Assembly: GCA_003021705.1 (NCBI GenBank)
Contig: PXRJ01000001.1
Location: 1 to 64,000, forward strand
From: Halobacteriales archaeon QS_3_64_16
Lineage (GTDB): Archaea > Halobacteriota > Halobacteria > Halobacteriales > Halococcaceae
Length of the DNA stretch: 64,000 bases
Direction: 5' to 3'
Shown: piece by piece, positions 1 to 7,986 of the stretch
How the letters are laid out: the number at the start of each line of letters is the position of its first letter
How positions within the stretch are numbered: the stretch's first letter is position 1
Notes under the pieces: generated by a model
Told to the model about the DNA's origin: nothing
Seen by the model: the letters and a program-made list of their open reading frames with translations, nothing else
The model's database searches: none
Position numbers and translations under genes: made by a program

Positions 1-1527
1 GTGATCGCTCGGGTGTTCGTCTTGGAGCCATTCGGTAGCACTGACGCGAACACGCTCGCGCACTGGATCGCTGGTGTCGAAAACGATGAGGACCCCGAAT
101 ACGTTTCGAGACAGGACTACCGAGCGGTGTATGCCGGATTGATCCAGAACCACCTCCCGGCGCTCGCCGACGCTGCAGGGCCGCCGGGCGAGCCGGCCGG
201 TCCCACGGGCCCCGGCATCGGTGGAGGCGGGGGAGCCGTCCCACCCGAGACGATCGAAGCCGTCTCGGGGCTCGTGACGCCGGTCTCGGCCGGAGCGATC
301 GCTCTCGGGATCGGCGGGGCGTTTCTCACCTGGGTTCTCGCTCGAGTAGTAGCGAACGCGATCACCCAGGGCACCGTCTGGGCGGCGATCGACGGTCGCG
401 TCCCGCTCGTCGATGGTCTCGCGACCGCCGGGCGCTGGCGGACCTTTCTCGGGATCGCGGTCCTCCGGGTCGCGATCCCGATTCTGGCACTGCTCCCGGC
501 GCTCGCGGTGGGGCTCGGAGCCGCGGGGCTGCTGGCTCGGGGCTCAGGCGGCGGGGCCGGACTCGCGCTCGCCGGGGTCGCCGGTTTGCTGGGAGCACTG
601 CTCGCCGCTGGCGGCGCGCTCGCTGGATTGGTCGCCCAGTTCGTCTTGCTGTTCGCCGGTCCGGCCGCCGTTATCGACGACCGGGGGGCCCTCGGGGCCG
701 CCCGAGCGAGTCTCGGCTTCGTCCGGTCACATCTCGTAGCGGCGCTCGCCTTCGGGCTGGTCGTGATCGGCAGCTACGTCGTCTTCTCGGTTCTCGCTGG
801 CCTGCTGAGCGTCGTCGGCGTCGCCGGGATCCTCGCGCCGGTGCTCCCGCTCGTTCTCTCGCCACTCCTAGATACGGCCGGAACCGCACTGTACGCCGGC
901 CGGAGCGTCGGTAGCGTCGACCGAGCTCCGCTATATGCTCGCATCGGCCGGACCGTCCGGCGCGGCGTGTGCGAACTCGGGGCCTTCCCCCGGGCGTTCC
1001 CGCTCGCGACACTCGCCGGAGCCCTGTCGCTCGCCGGGGCGATCGTCGCGGGATACCTTCTGACAGTATCGTACGGCGAGGTCCTCAGTCCGCCTGGAGA
1101 GGTCGCGAACGTCTTCGGGACCGTCCCGGTCGATACGTTCGCGACGCTGGCGGTGAACAACTGGGTCGTGAGCGCGCGGCTGGCTTTCGGCGGCGTCGCG
1201 CTCGGCCTCCCGGCGATCGTCGGCCTAGCGTTCAACGGGCTGCTCGTCGGCGGGCTCGCGGGGATCTCCGATCCGCTGACTTTTCTCGCGCTCGTCGCCC
1301 CACACGGGATACTCGAACTCCCGACCGTCGCGCTCGCCGGCGGGGTCGGGATCCACCTCGGGTGGGTTGGCTGGCGCGCGCTCCGAGGACGGGTCGGCGC
1401 GCCGGCAGTGGCCGAGGAGCTGCAGCGAGCCGGAGTGCTCCTTGTCGGGATCGCCCTGCTGTTGATCGTCGCGGCCTTTATCGAGGCGTTCGTCACTCCC
1501 AGGGTCGCCGCCGCGATAGTCGGGTAG
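1..1527 (+). CDS. SpoIIM-family multispanning membrane protein (5' end may be cut)
   Basis: An open frame of 508 codons that begins at the first base of the window, so the true start may lie upstream. The protein is mostly hydrophobic with many Gly/Ala-rich membrane segments after a short polar head (about residues 1-85). The C-terminal part carries NNWVVSARLAFGG (about 382-394) and PHGILELP (434-441) followed by an LAGG segment, which is the pattern I know from the stage II sporulation protein M family (DUF95). Archaeal members are integral membrane proteins of unknown role; sporulation is not implied. The N-terminal half resembles the long hydrophobic domains haloarchaea often fuse to it. 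It reads toward the fatty-acid operon downstream but is separated from its start by 111 bases. Confidence 0.7.
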   Translation: MIARVFVLEPFGSTDANTLAHWIAGVENDEDPEYVSRQDYRAVYAGLIQNHLPALADAAGPPGEPAGPTGPGIGGGGGAVPPETIEAVSGLVTPVSAGAIALGIGGAFLTWVLARVVANAITQGTVWAAIDGRVPLVDGLATAGRWRTFLGIAVLRVAIPILALLPALAVGLGAAGLLARGSGGGAGLALAGVAGLLGALLAAGGALAGLVAQFVLLFAGPAAVIDDRGALGAARASLGFVRSHLVAALAFGLVVIGSYVVFSVLAGLLSVVGVAGILAPVLPLVLSPLLDTAGTALYAGRSVGSVDRAPLYARIGRTVRRGVCELGAFPRAFPLATLAGALSLAGAIVAGYLLTVSYGEVLSPPGEVANVFGTVPVDTFATLAVNNWVVSARLAFGGVALGLPAIVGLAFNGLLVGGLAGISDPLTFLALVAPHGILELPTVALAGGVGIHLGWVGWRALRGRVGAPAVAEELQRAGVLLVGIALLLIVAAFIEAFVTPRVAAAIVG

Positions 1528-1638
1528 GCGAGCCGGCACTGCCGGACCCCGTCGGTCCACGTCGTTATTCCGTCTGTGTTCCGAAGCTCGGCGGCGCTCG
1601 TCGGTGGAACTAAACCCGCGCCGGGCGCGTTCCGTTCT

Positions 1639-2862
1639 ATGCACACCGAGATCGATCGGGTAGCGGTGCTCGGCGCAGGCAGTATGGGCCACGGCATCAC
1701 CGAAGTCGTCGCAATGGCCGGCTACGAGGTCACGATGCGCGACATCGAGGCGGAAATCGTCGCCGATGGCTACGAGAACGTCGAGTGGAGCCTCCAGAAA
1801 CTCGGCGAGAGCGACCGATTGGACGACTCGCCCGAGGAGATCCTCGACCGGATCGAGACGACGACCGACCTCGAAGCGGCGGTCGAAGAGGCCGATCTGG
1901 TCATCGAGGCCGCCCCTGAACAGATGGCGATCAAACAGGAGGTCTTCGGGGAGGTCGACGACGCCGCGCCCAACGGTGCGATTCTCGCCTCCAATACCTC
2001 CTCGCTGTCGATCACCGAGATCGCGAGCGCGACCGACCGGCCCGAAAGCGTGGTCGGCACCCATTTCTTCAATCCCGTCGTCAAGATGGACCTCGTCGAG
2101 GTGATCTACGGCGAGGCAACGAGCGAGGAGGTAGCCGAGGACGCCTACGAGTTCGTCGAGTCGATCGGCAAGACCCCGATCTACGTCCGCAGGGACGTCA
2201 ATGGCTTCGTCGTCAACTCCGTTCTGGGACCGTTCATGACCGAACCGGCCTGGATGGTTTCGAACGAAGAAGCGACTATCCGGGAGGCAGACGCCGCGAT
2301 GACCGATCGGGGCTACCCGATGGGGCCCTTCGAACTCGGGGATCTCACCGGGATCGACATCGGCTATCACGTCCGCGAGGAGGCCGGGGTCGACAACCCG
2401 CCGATCATCGAAGAGAAAGTCGAGGCGGGCGATCTCGGCCGCAAGACCGGGAAGGGGTATTACGACTACGAGGACGGCGACGGGCCGGATTACGAGGCGG
2501 GCCAGGGCGAGGGCTTCGATACACTCCGAGTCGAGGCTCGGATCGTCAACGAGGCGGCGAAACTCGTAGGCCAGGACGTCGCCACGCCCGAGGCGATCGA
2601 CACCGGGATGCAATTGGGGACTGGCTTCCCGGAAGGCCCCTGTCGCCGGGCCGACCGAATGGGACTGGACATCGTTCTCCAGAAACTCGAAGACCTCCAG
2701 GAAACGACCGGCGAGGAGCGCTACGAGCCGGCCGACTATCTCCGCGAACTGGTCGCGAATAGAGAGACCGGCGAGGAAGTTGGCGGGGGATTCTTCGAGT
2801 ACGACGAGAACTCCGACAGGAGTTCGGGGGCGGCTGATCGCAAGGCGGGATCGGCGGAATGA
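1639..2862 (+). CDS. 3-hydroxyacyl-CoA dehydrogenase
   Basis: NAD-dependent oxidation of (S)-3-hydroxyacyl-CoA to 3-ketoacyl-CoA in beta-oxidation. The 407-residue product has a Rossmann motif GAGSMG at residues 12-17 and the catalytic His142 (HFFNP) with Glu154 twelve residues later, as in the family. A first C-terminal helical domain contains the DVNGFVVN and YPMGPFELGD signatures (about 195-245); a second copy begins near INEAAK-like IVNEAA. An upstream frame extension to 1576 exists, but the ATG at 1639 gives the canonical short N-terminus before the Rossmann strand. It overlaps the next gene by four bases (ATGA), so the three genes to 3889 are probably co-translated. A paralogue lies at 18233. 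Confidence 0.92.
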   Translation: MHTEIDRVAVLGAGSMGHGITEVVAMAGYEVTMRDIEAEIVADGYENVEWSLQKLGESDRLDDSPEEILDRIETTTDLEAAVEEADLVIEAAPEQMAIKQEVFGEVDDAAPNGAILASNTSSLSITEIASATDRPESVVGTHFFNPVVKMDLVEVIYGEATSEEVAEDAYEFVESIGKTPIYVRRDVNGFVVNSVLGPFMTEPAWMVSNEEATIREADAAMTDRGYPMGPFELGDLTGIDIGYHVREEAGVDNPPIIEEKVEAGDLGRKTGKGYYDYEDGDGPDYEAGQGEGFDTLRVEARIVNEAAKLVGQDVATPEAIDTGMQLGTGFPEGPCRRADRMGLDIVLQKLEDLQETTGEERYEPADYLRELVANRETGEEVGGGFFEYDENSDRSSGAADRKAGSAE

Positions 2863-3422
2863 GCGAGTGTGATTACGGGAAAGGCGACGGCGCTCCTGCC
2901 GAAGAGGATCTTACCGACGACGCGCTCGATCGGATGGGAGAAGTGCTCGACGAACACGGGTATCTCTCCTGGCTCGGCATCGAGTTAGAGGAGGCGATGC
3001 GTGGCCGGGCGGTCATGATTCTTCCCTATCGCGAGGAACTCGCCAACGCCATCCCCGGAAGCACCGGCAGCTTACACGGCGGAATTCCCGCTACTCTGAT
3101 CGATACGGCGAGTGGCTTCGCGCTCCGGACGACCTTCGCCGACCCCCGGCAGGCGGCGCTTACTACTACTGACCTCGATATCTCCTACCTCCGACCAGCC
3201 ACCGCCGACCTCCGCGTCGAAGCCGAAGTCGCCCGTGCGGGCGGGACGATCGGCGTGACCCGTGCGAGCATCACGAGCGTCGCACCCGACGGTGATCGGA
3301 AGGAAGTCGCGATCGGCACGACCACCTACCGGCTGTTCCGTGGGGGCGACGACAACGAGGGTGTGAGTGAAAGCGATACCGACGTCAGAATCACCCACAC
3401 GGAAGAGGAGGGGAAGCGATGA
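2859..3422 (+). CDS. PaaI-type hotdog thioesterase
   Basis: A 187-residue single-hotdog protein. The segment SLHGGIPATLIDTASG (about residues 69-84) is the HGG...D active-site helix of the PaaI/YdiI acyl-CoA thioesterases, which hydrolyse acyl-CoA to free acid and CoA. The N-terminal 45 residues are acidic, and the C-terminal tail after about residue 160 is Asp/Glu-rich and probably disordered. ATGA overlaps link it to the dehydrogenase before it and the MaoC gene after it. In this operon it may release stalled or overloaded CoA esters. The substrate cannot be read from sequence. Confidence 0.82.
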   Translation: MSECDYGKGDGAPAEEDLTDDALDRMGEVLDEHGYLSWLGIELEEAMRGRAVMILPYREELANAIPGSTGSLHGGIPATLIDTASGFALRTTFADPRQAALTTTDLDISYLRPATADLRVEAEVARAGGTIGVTRASITSVAPDGDRKEVAIGTTTYRLFRGGDDNEGVSESDTDVRITHTEEEGKR

Positions 3423-3889
3423 GTTCCGAGGAGAACGCCGAGAGCGATGGAGGTGTCTTCGAGACGATCGACGTCGGCGATAGCTACCGGACCGGCGGTC
3501 GGACGATCACCGACGCGGACGTGATGAACTTCGCGGGCGTGAGCGGTGATTTCAATCACCTGCATACCGACGCCGAGCGAATGCGCGAGACGGAGTTCGG
3601 CGGCCGGATCGCACACGGCATGCTCGTTCTCTCGGCGGCCACAGGGCTGATCTGGCAGACCAGAGGCGACGCCGAACGGGAGGCCGTCGTCGCCTTCTAT
3701 GGCATCGACTCGCTTCGGTTCGTCGCCCCGGTCTTCGTCGACGATACCATTCACCTGGTCGTCGAGGTGATCGATACCGAACCCCGTGATCACCCTGTCG
3801 CCAACGGTGTCGTCCGCTACGCGATCGATGTCCGGAATCAGAACGACGAAACCGTACTGGCCTGCGAGATGCTATCCCTACTCCGCTGA
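3419..3889 (+). CDS. MaoC-family (R)-specific enoyl-CoA hydratase
   Basis: A 156-residue hotdog hydratase. The hydratase-2 motif is complete: Asp44 in SGDFNHLHTD with His49 five residues later, then GGRIAHGML (61-69). Members add water to trans-2-enoyl-CoA giving the (R)-3-hydroxyacyl-CoA, as PhaJ does for polyhydroxyalkanoate synthesis. Next to an (S)-type dehydrogenase gene and 279 bases before a phasin-like gene, it could feed either beta-oxidation or PHA. It overlaps the thioesterase gene by ATGA. Phosphate acetyl/butyryl-transferase-associated MaoC proteins look similar, so the exact role is open. Confidence 0.85.
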   Translation: MSSEENAESDGGVFETIDVGDSYRTGGRTITDADVMNFAGVSGDFNHLHTDAERMRETEFGGRIAHGMLVLSAATGLIWQTRGDAEREAVVAFYGIDSLRFVAPVFVDDTIHLVVEVIDTEPRDHPVANGVVRYAIDVRNQNDETVLACEMLSLLR

Positions 3890-4167
3890 TCGTCCGGTGG
3901 GTCGGTCGGTAAATCGATGTGTCGACCAGTCCAGCGAGCCGATCGACCATTCCGCGAGCCGTCGTTCGAGTTCTTGCAACCATTCGTTGCCGCTCGTTGG
4001 TCTGCATTGTAACTCAAGCCCAGAGTTTATGTGCGCGGCTCGAGTAGCACTGTTTGCGCGACGGCCCGTGAGCCGACCCTACAGCCGAGTCCCTGCTGAC
4101 GCGAGGAAATCTGGAACGATCGACGATCACGGGTCGTCGAAATCGACGCCGATCATCCACACCAATC

Positions 4168-5232
4168 ATGAACACATATACGACCCCCGCCACCGTACTG
4201 TTCGAGACCCAGCGTAGTGCGATCGAGCAAAGTCAGCGCGTCGCCGAACAGACGATCGAGTTCCAGAAGCGGCTGAACCGAACGGCGCTTTCGAGCCTGA
4301 AAGGCGCGGAATCCGCCCAGCGCCAGGGCATTTCCCTGTTCGAATCCGGCACCCGAACGTACCTGAGCGGCGTCGAGGCGATGACGCCCGGCGCGGACGG
4401 GAACACGACCCAGATTCAGCAAAATACCGAGGAGGCCTTTTCTCGGCTCAAGGACAACCACGCGGAACTCTTCGAGAACGTAGAGCAGGAAGCCGAGCGC
4501 GGCGTCGACTCCTACGAGGAGCTCTCGGCGGAGTACTTAGATGCGCTCGACGACCAGTTGGGCACGTTGCTCGAAGCCCACATAGAACTCCAGTCACAGA
4601 CCGTTGAGGGCATGGAAGAGTTCGAGGACCGGACCGAAGAGTTCGGCGAGCGATTCGAGGAGAACGTCGACGAGGGCGTCGATCGCGCCGCGGAGATGCA
4701 AGAACGGATCGAAGCCCAGATCGAAGAACAGACCGAGCAGGCCGAGCAGTTCCAGGGCGAACTCGAAGCCCAGCTCGAGGAGATGCAGACCCAGCTCGAT
4801 CGTCAGGCCGCACAGATCGAGCGCTCCGCAGGGCGCGCCGAAGCCGGCCGAAGCGACAGCGGTGGCGGGAGCGGTAGTCAGAGCGAAAGCGAAGAGGAGA
4901 CCCTCGACGTCGCGGCGGTCGAAGGGATCGGCTCCTCGTACGCCGAGGACCTGCGATCCGAGGGTATCGAGACCGTCGAAGACCTCGCGATGAGCGACCC
5001 CGAGACGGTCGCGGAAGCTGCCGGCGTCTCGGAAGATCGGGCCGAGGAGTGGATCGCGGAGACCGAGACCGGAACGGTCGAGGGTCTCGGGTCGACTTAC
5101 ACCGAGCGCCTCGCGGAGGTCGGCATCGAGACGATGGAGGACATGAGCGCCGCCGGAGCCGAGACCGTCGCGGAGGCCGCCGAGGTCTCCGAGGAGCAGG
5201 CCGAAGAGTGGATCGAGCAGGCCGAGAACTGA
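4168..5232 (+). CDS. Coiled-coil protein with phasin-like front and two helix-hairpin-helix repeats
   Basis: 354 residues in three parts. Residues 1-135 are amphipathic helix with FETQRSAIEQSQ and later IELQSQTVEGMEEF, reminiscent of phasin (PHA granule coat) proteins. About 150-225 is a Glu/Gln-rich coiled coil. A Gly/Ser linker (about 228-245) leads to two copies of a helix-hairpin-helix-type unit: VEGIGSSYAEDL...IETVEDLA and VEGLGSTYTERL...IETMEDMS, each ending in a helix with EEWI. Such units usually contact nucleic acid or mediate protein contacts. The phasin assignment is inference, helped by the neighbouring (R)-hydratase gene. No PHA synthase lies in the window. A TATA-like stretch near 4027 is too far from this start for a leaderless transcript. 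Confidence 0.72.
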   Translation: MNTYTTPATVLFETQRSAIEQSQRVAEQTIEFQKRLNRTALSSLKGAESAQRQGISLFESGTRTYLSGVEAMTPGADGNTTQIQQNTEEAFSRLKDNHAELFENVEQEAERGVDSYEELSAEYLDALDDQLGTLLEAHIELQSQTVEGMEEFEDRTEEFGERFEENVDEGVDRAAEMQERIEAQIEEQTEQAEQFQGELEAQLEEMQTQLDRQAAQIERSAGRAEAGRSDSGGGSGSQSESEEETLDVAAVEGIGSSYAEDLRSEGIETVEDLAMSDPETVAEAAGVSEDRAEEWIAETETGTVEGLGSTYTERLAEVGIETMEDMSAAGAETVAEAAEVSEEQAEEWIEQAEN

Positions 5233-5315
5233 GCGTTCGGTTCCCGTTCGTCACGCGATCCCGTGTCTGACCGCTACACGACCGACGCGGGCGGGTTTGG
5301 TTCGCGGCGACCGCT

Positions 5316-5789
5316 TTACTCCTCGGTATCGAGCAGCGTCAGTCCGGCCGTACCCGTTTCGAGCGCCGCGAGGCCCTCGGCAACGGTATAGGTCACCTCG
5401 CCGGCCGCATGGGGAAACAGATCGCTGAGGGCCCCTTTCTCGTAGACCGCGAGGCACATGACCGGCAGCACGAGCACCGTCCGTTCGCCGTCGATAACGG
5501 GCGACCCGCACGTGCGCTCCTCGAAGAAGGGGTACAGCGAGACGTCGTGTTGGTCCGCCCAGGATTCGAAGGCCTCGAATCGCTTCCGGACCTCCCGGTT
5601 CCGGTCGAGGCCGCCGTTGTCGAGGACGATCTGCTTGTCCCAGGTATCGATGTGACAGTCGGCGACCCGGCCCTCGGCTTCGATGGCTCGCACGCGCTCG
5701 ATCGCTTCGAGCAGGCGGTCATGCGTTCCGATCGCCCCGGTCCGAGTGAACAGCTCGATCCGTGCCACCGGTTCACTCACGTCGACCAC
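5316..5789 (-). CDS. Conserved haloarchaeal protein, possible HTH-domain family
   Basis: 157 residues, GTG start with a further in-frame GTG three codons later. The sequence runs RIELFTRTGAIGTHDRLLEAIERV at the front and has a conserved-looking LVLPVMCLAVYEKG block near residue 105-118. From memory this resembles a family widespread in haloarchaea and often labelled HTH domain-containing protein; I see no clear helix-turn-helix myself. No membrane segment or signal peptide. It converges with the preceding coiled-coil gene and is divergent from mvaD. Function unknown. Confidence 0.65.
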   Translation of the reverse strand: MVDVSEPVARIELFTRTGAIGTHDRLLEAIERVRAIEAEGRVADCHIDTWDKQIVLDNGGLDRNREVRKRFEAFESWADQHDVSLYPFFEERTCGSPVIDGERTVLVLPVMCLAVYEKGALSDLFPHAAGEVTYTVAEGLAALETGTAGLTLLDTEE

Positions 5790-6006
5790 CGAACCAGTTT
5801 GTCGAATTCATCGTTCATATCCACATACGCTACGTTCGAGTTAACGTTTTTCGTCGCGACTATTCTTTCATGTCCATCGAAGACCCGATTTGCGGTACGG
5901 ATGTTCACTTCCTACTGACGTTAGCGTGAGCGACGGCGACTACCCTATGCACCGCTCACGCCGCGAGAACACAGTGTTTAACCCCCTCTCGGTCGCGCCG
6001 ATGGAT

Positions 6007-6978
6007 ATGAAAGCCACCGCTCGCGCCCATCCCATCCAGGGCCTGCTCAAGTATCACGGCCTCCGCGACGAGGAAGCCAGGTATCCCTACCACGACAGCA
6101 TCAGCCTCTGTACCGCGCCGAGCCACACTCGGACGACGGTTGCCTTCGAGTCCGATCGCGATCGTGACCAGTTCGTGATCGACGGCGAGCCGGTCGAAGG
6201 GCGAGGGGAAGAACGGCTCATTGGACTGGTCGATCACGTCCGCGAGATGGCCGATCTCGATTCACCCGTTCGATTCGAGAGCGAGAACGATTTCCCTACC
6301 AATGTCGGACTCGGCTCCTCCTCGTCGGGGTTTGCCGCTGCGGCGGTCGCACTCTGTGAGGCGGCGGGACTCGATCTCTCGCGCGAGGAGCTCTCGGCGA
6401 TCGCCCGGCGGGGCTCCTCCTCGGCGGCTCGTGCGGTGACCGGGGGCTTCTCACACCTCTGTGCAGGGCTGAACGACACGGACTGTCGCTCCGAGCGGAT
6501 CGAAACCGATCTGGGCGAGCGCACGAAAATCGTCGTCGGGCTGGTGCCGGCCTACAAGGAGACCGAAGACGCCCACCGCGAGGCCGCAAAGAGTCACATG
6601 TTCGACGCCCGGTTGGCCCACGTTCACGGCGAGTTGGCCGAGCTGCGCGACGCGTTGTACGAGGACGACTTCGAGCGGACCTTCGCGCTCGCCGAGCGCG
6701 ATTCGCTGTCGCTCGCGGCGACGACGATGACCGGACCCGACGCGTGGGTCTACTGGCGGCCCGAGACGCTCGAAATATTTCGGGTCGTACGCGAGTTGCG
6801 CGAAGACGGGGTTCCGGCGTACTTCTCGGTCGATACGGGTGCGAGCGTCTACGTCAACGTTGAGGACGGCCACGAGGAGCGCGTCGAGAGCGCGATCTCG
6901 GATCTCGGAGTCGAGACACGTGTCTGGGAGGTCGGCGGCCCGGCCGAGATCCTCGACGAGTCCGAAGCGCTGTTCTGA
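6007..6978 (+). CDS. mvaD: Phosphomevalonate decarboxylase (archaeal mevalonate pathway)
   Basis: A GHMP-fold enzyme of 323 residues. The phosphate-binding loop GLGSSSSGFA is at residues 101-110, preceded by the family start KATARAHPIQGLLKYHG, and a late VDTGASVYV segment matches decarboxylases. In Haloferax volcanii the homologue decarboxylates mevalonate 5-phosphate to isopentenyl phosphate, which isopentenyl phosphate kinase then phosphorylates; the isoprenoid goes to the ether lipids. The frame is open upstream to 5890, but the ATG at 6007 gives the usual N-terminus (6001 is an alternative two codons earlier). It stands alone, not with other mevalonate genes. Confidence 0.9.
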   Translation: MKATARAHPIQGLLKYHGLRDEEARYPYHDSISLCTAPSHTRTTVAFESDRDRDQFVIDGEPVEGRGEERLIGLVDHVREMADLDSPVRFESENDFPTNVGLGSSSSGFAAAAVALCEAAGLDLSREELSAIARRGSSSAARAVTGGFSHLCAGLNDTDCRSERIETDLGERTKIVVGLVPAYKETEDAHREAAKSHMFDARLAHVHGELAELRDALYEDDFERTFALAERDSLSLAATTMTGPDAWVYWRPETLEIFRVVRELREDGVPAYFSVDTGASVYVNVEDGHEERVESAISDLGVETRVWEVGGPAEILDESEALF

Positions 6979-7022
6979 GGCGGTCGGGCGAATAAAAATG
7001 TTGTTGCGTGCTCAGTTACCGA

Positions 7023-7838
7023 CTACGGGAGCGACTCACAGGCTTCACCGTCGTCGTCATCGAGCTGGTTCGGGTCGCCGGGATTGTTTTCGAGATTCTC
7101 CTGAGCTTCTTCCTGCGTATCGAAGTCCTCGCAGTCGAGGTCCTCGGCGGTGTCGGTCGGTTCGTCAGTCGCCGTCTCGGTATCGGTCTCTTCTTCGGTT
7201 GTCTCCGCTTCAGTCGTAGTCTCCTCGTCCGTCTCTTCCTCAGTAGCGGTCTCCTCAGTCGCTTCCTCTTCAGTAATCGTCTCTTTAGTCGTCGCTTGCT
7301 CCTCGGTCGTCTCCTCGTCGGTGGTCGTTGCTTCAGCAGCGTCGGTCATCGTCTCCGTCTCCTCCTCGGTCGTCGTCTCGCTGTCCTCTTCGCCCGTCTC
7401 GGCAGCGTCCTCGCTGTCGCCGTCGGTCGCGAGGGCGGTCTGGGCGAGTGCGAGCGCGTCCTCGTAATCGACGTCACCGTCGCGATCGACGTCGACCGCA
7501 TCCGCCTGCTCCTCGGAGAGATCGAGTTCGCCGGCGTCGACCACCGTCACGACGACGGCGTGAAGCGCGGCGTCAAGCACGGTCAGTTCGCCGTCCCCAT
7601 TGGGATCCTCACAGATCCCGTCGCCGCCGAGATCCATCGGCGGGCCGACCGAGACCGTGAGCCCGGCCGCCGAGAGCGTAATCGGTTCGGAGAAGGCCTC
7701 ACACTCGCTCGCTTCGCTGTCCGTCCCATCCTCTACTCCCCCTGTTCCGCTCGTCGCGGCCGAAAGGGCGGTAAAGCCACCCGCCGCGACGAGCAGGATC
7801 GAGAGGACGATCGCGCCGAATCGTTGTCCGTCGTTCAT
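7023..7838 (-). CDS. Surface protein: dockerin-like repeat, Thr/Glu linker, C-terminal Excalibur domain
   Basis: 271 residues. Residues about 8-27 form one hydrophobic segment (signal peptide or membrane anchor). Residues about 75-140 contain GICEDPNGDGELTVLDA and VDVDRDGDVDYEDALAL, a pair of EF-hand-like calcium loops arranged as in type I dockerin. About 145-230 is almost pure Thr/Glu/Asp, a glycosylatable cell-wall-type spacer. The last 36 residues (DLDCEDFDTQEEAQ...LDDDDGEACESLP) match the Excalibur calcium-binding domain with its paired cysteines and DxDxDGxxCE loop. It is therefore likely an extracellular calcium-dependent protein. No cohesin partner is in the window. It converges with mvaD, leaving 44 bases between stops. 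Confidence 0.8.
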   Translation of the reverse strand: MNDGQRFGAIVLSILLVAAGGFTALSAATSGTGGVEDGTDSEASECEAFSEPITLSAAGLTVSVGPPMDLGGDGICEDPNGDGELTVLDAALHAVVVTVVDAGELDLSEEQADAVDVDRDGDVDYEDALALAQTALATDGDSEDAAETGEEDSETTTEEETETMTDAAEATTTDEETTEEQATTKETITEEEATEETATEEETDEETTTEAETTEEETDTETATDEPTDTAEDLDCEDFDTQEEAQENLENNPGDPNQLDDDDGEACESLP

Positions 7839-7986
7839 TGATAGACGCCACCCCAGCGGATGACGCGGCGACTCATAGTCGTTAGTTGATATTTATGTGC
7901 CAGTATGAAACGAAAATAACGTTAGGGCCGTCGATCGCGGTCGGTCGACTGATGAGCTTTAGTCGGTCGAGCCCTTGGGACAAGTA

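Noticed and set aside
3552-4007. Minus-strand frame of 151 codons over the MaoC gene
   Set aside because: Arg-rich, no acidic bias, fully inside the third-position shadow of a clear gene.
7150-7467. Plus-strand Ser/Val repeat frame
   Set aside because: Antisense of the Thr/Glu linker of the surface protein; repeat composition alone creates it.
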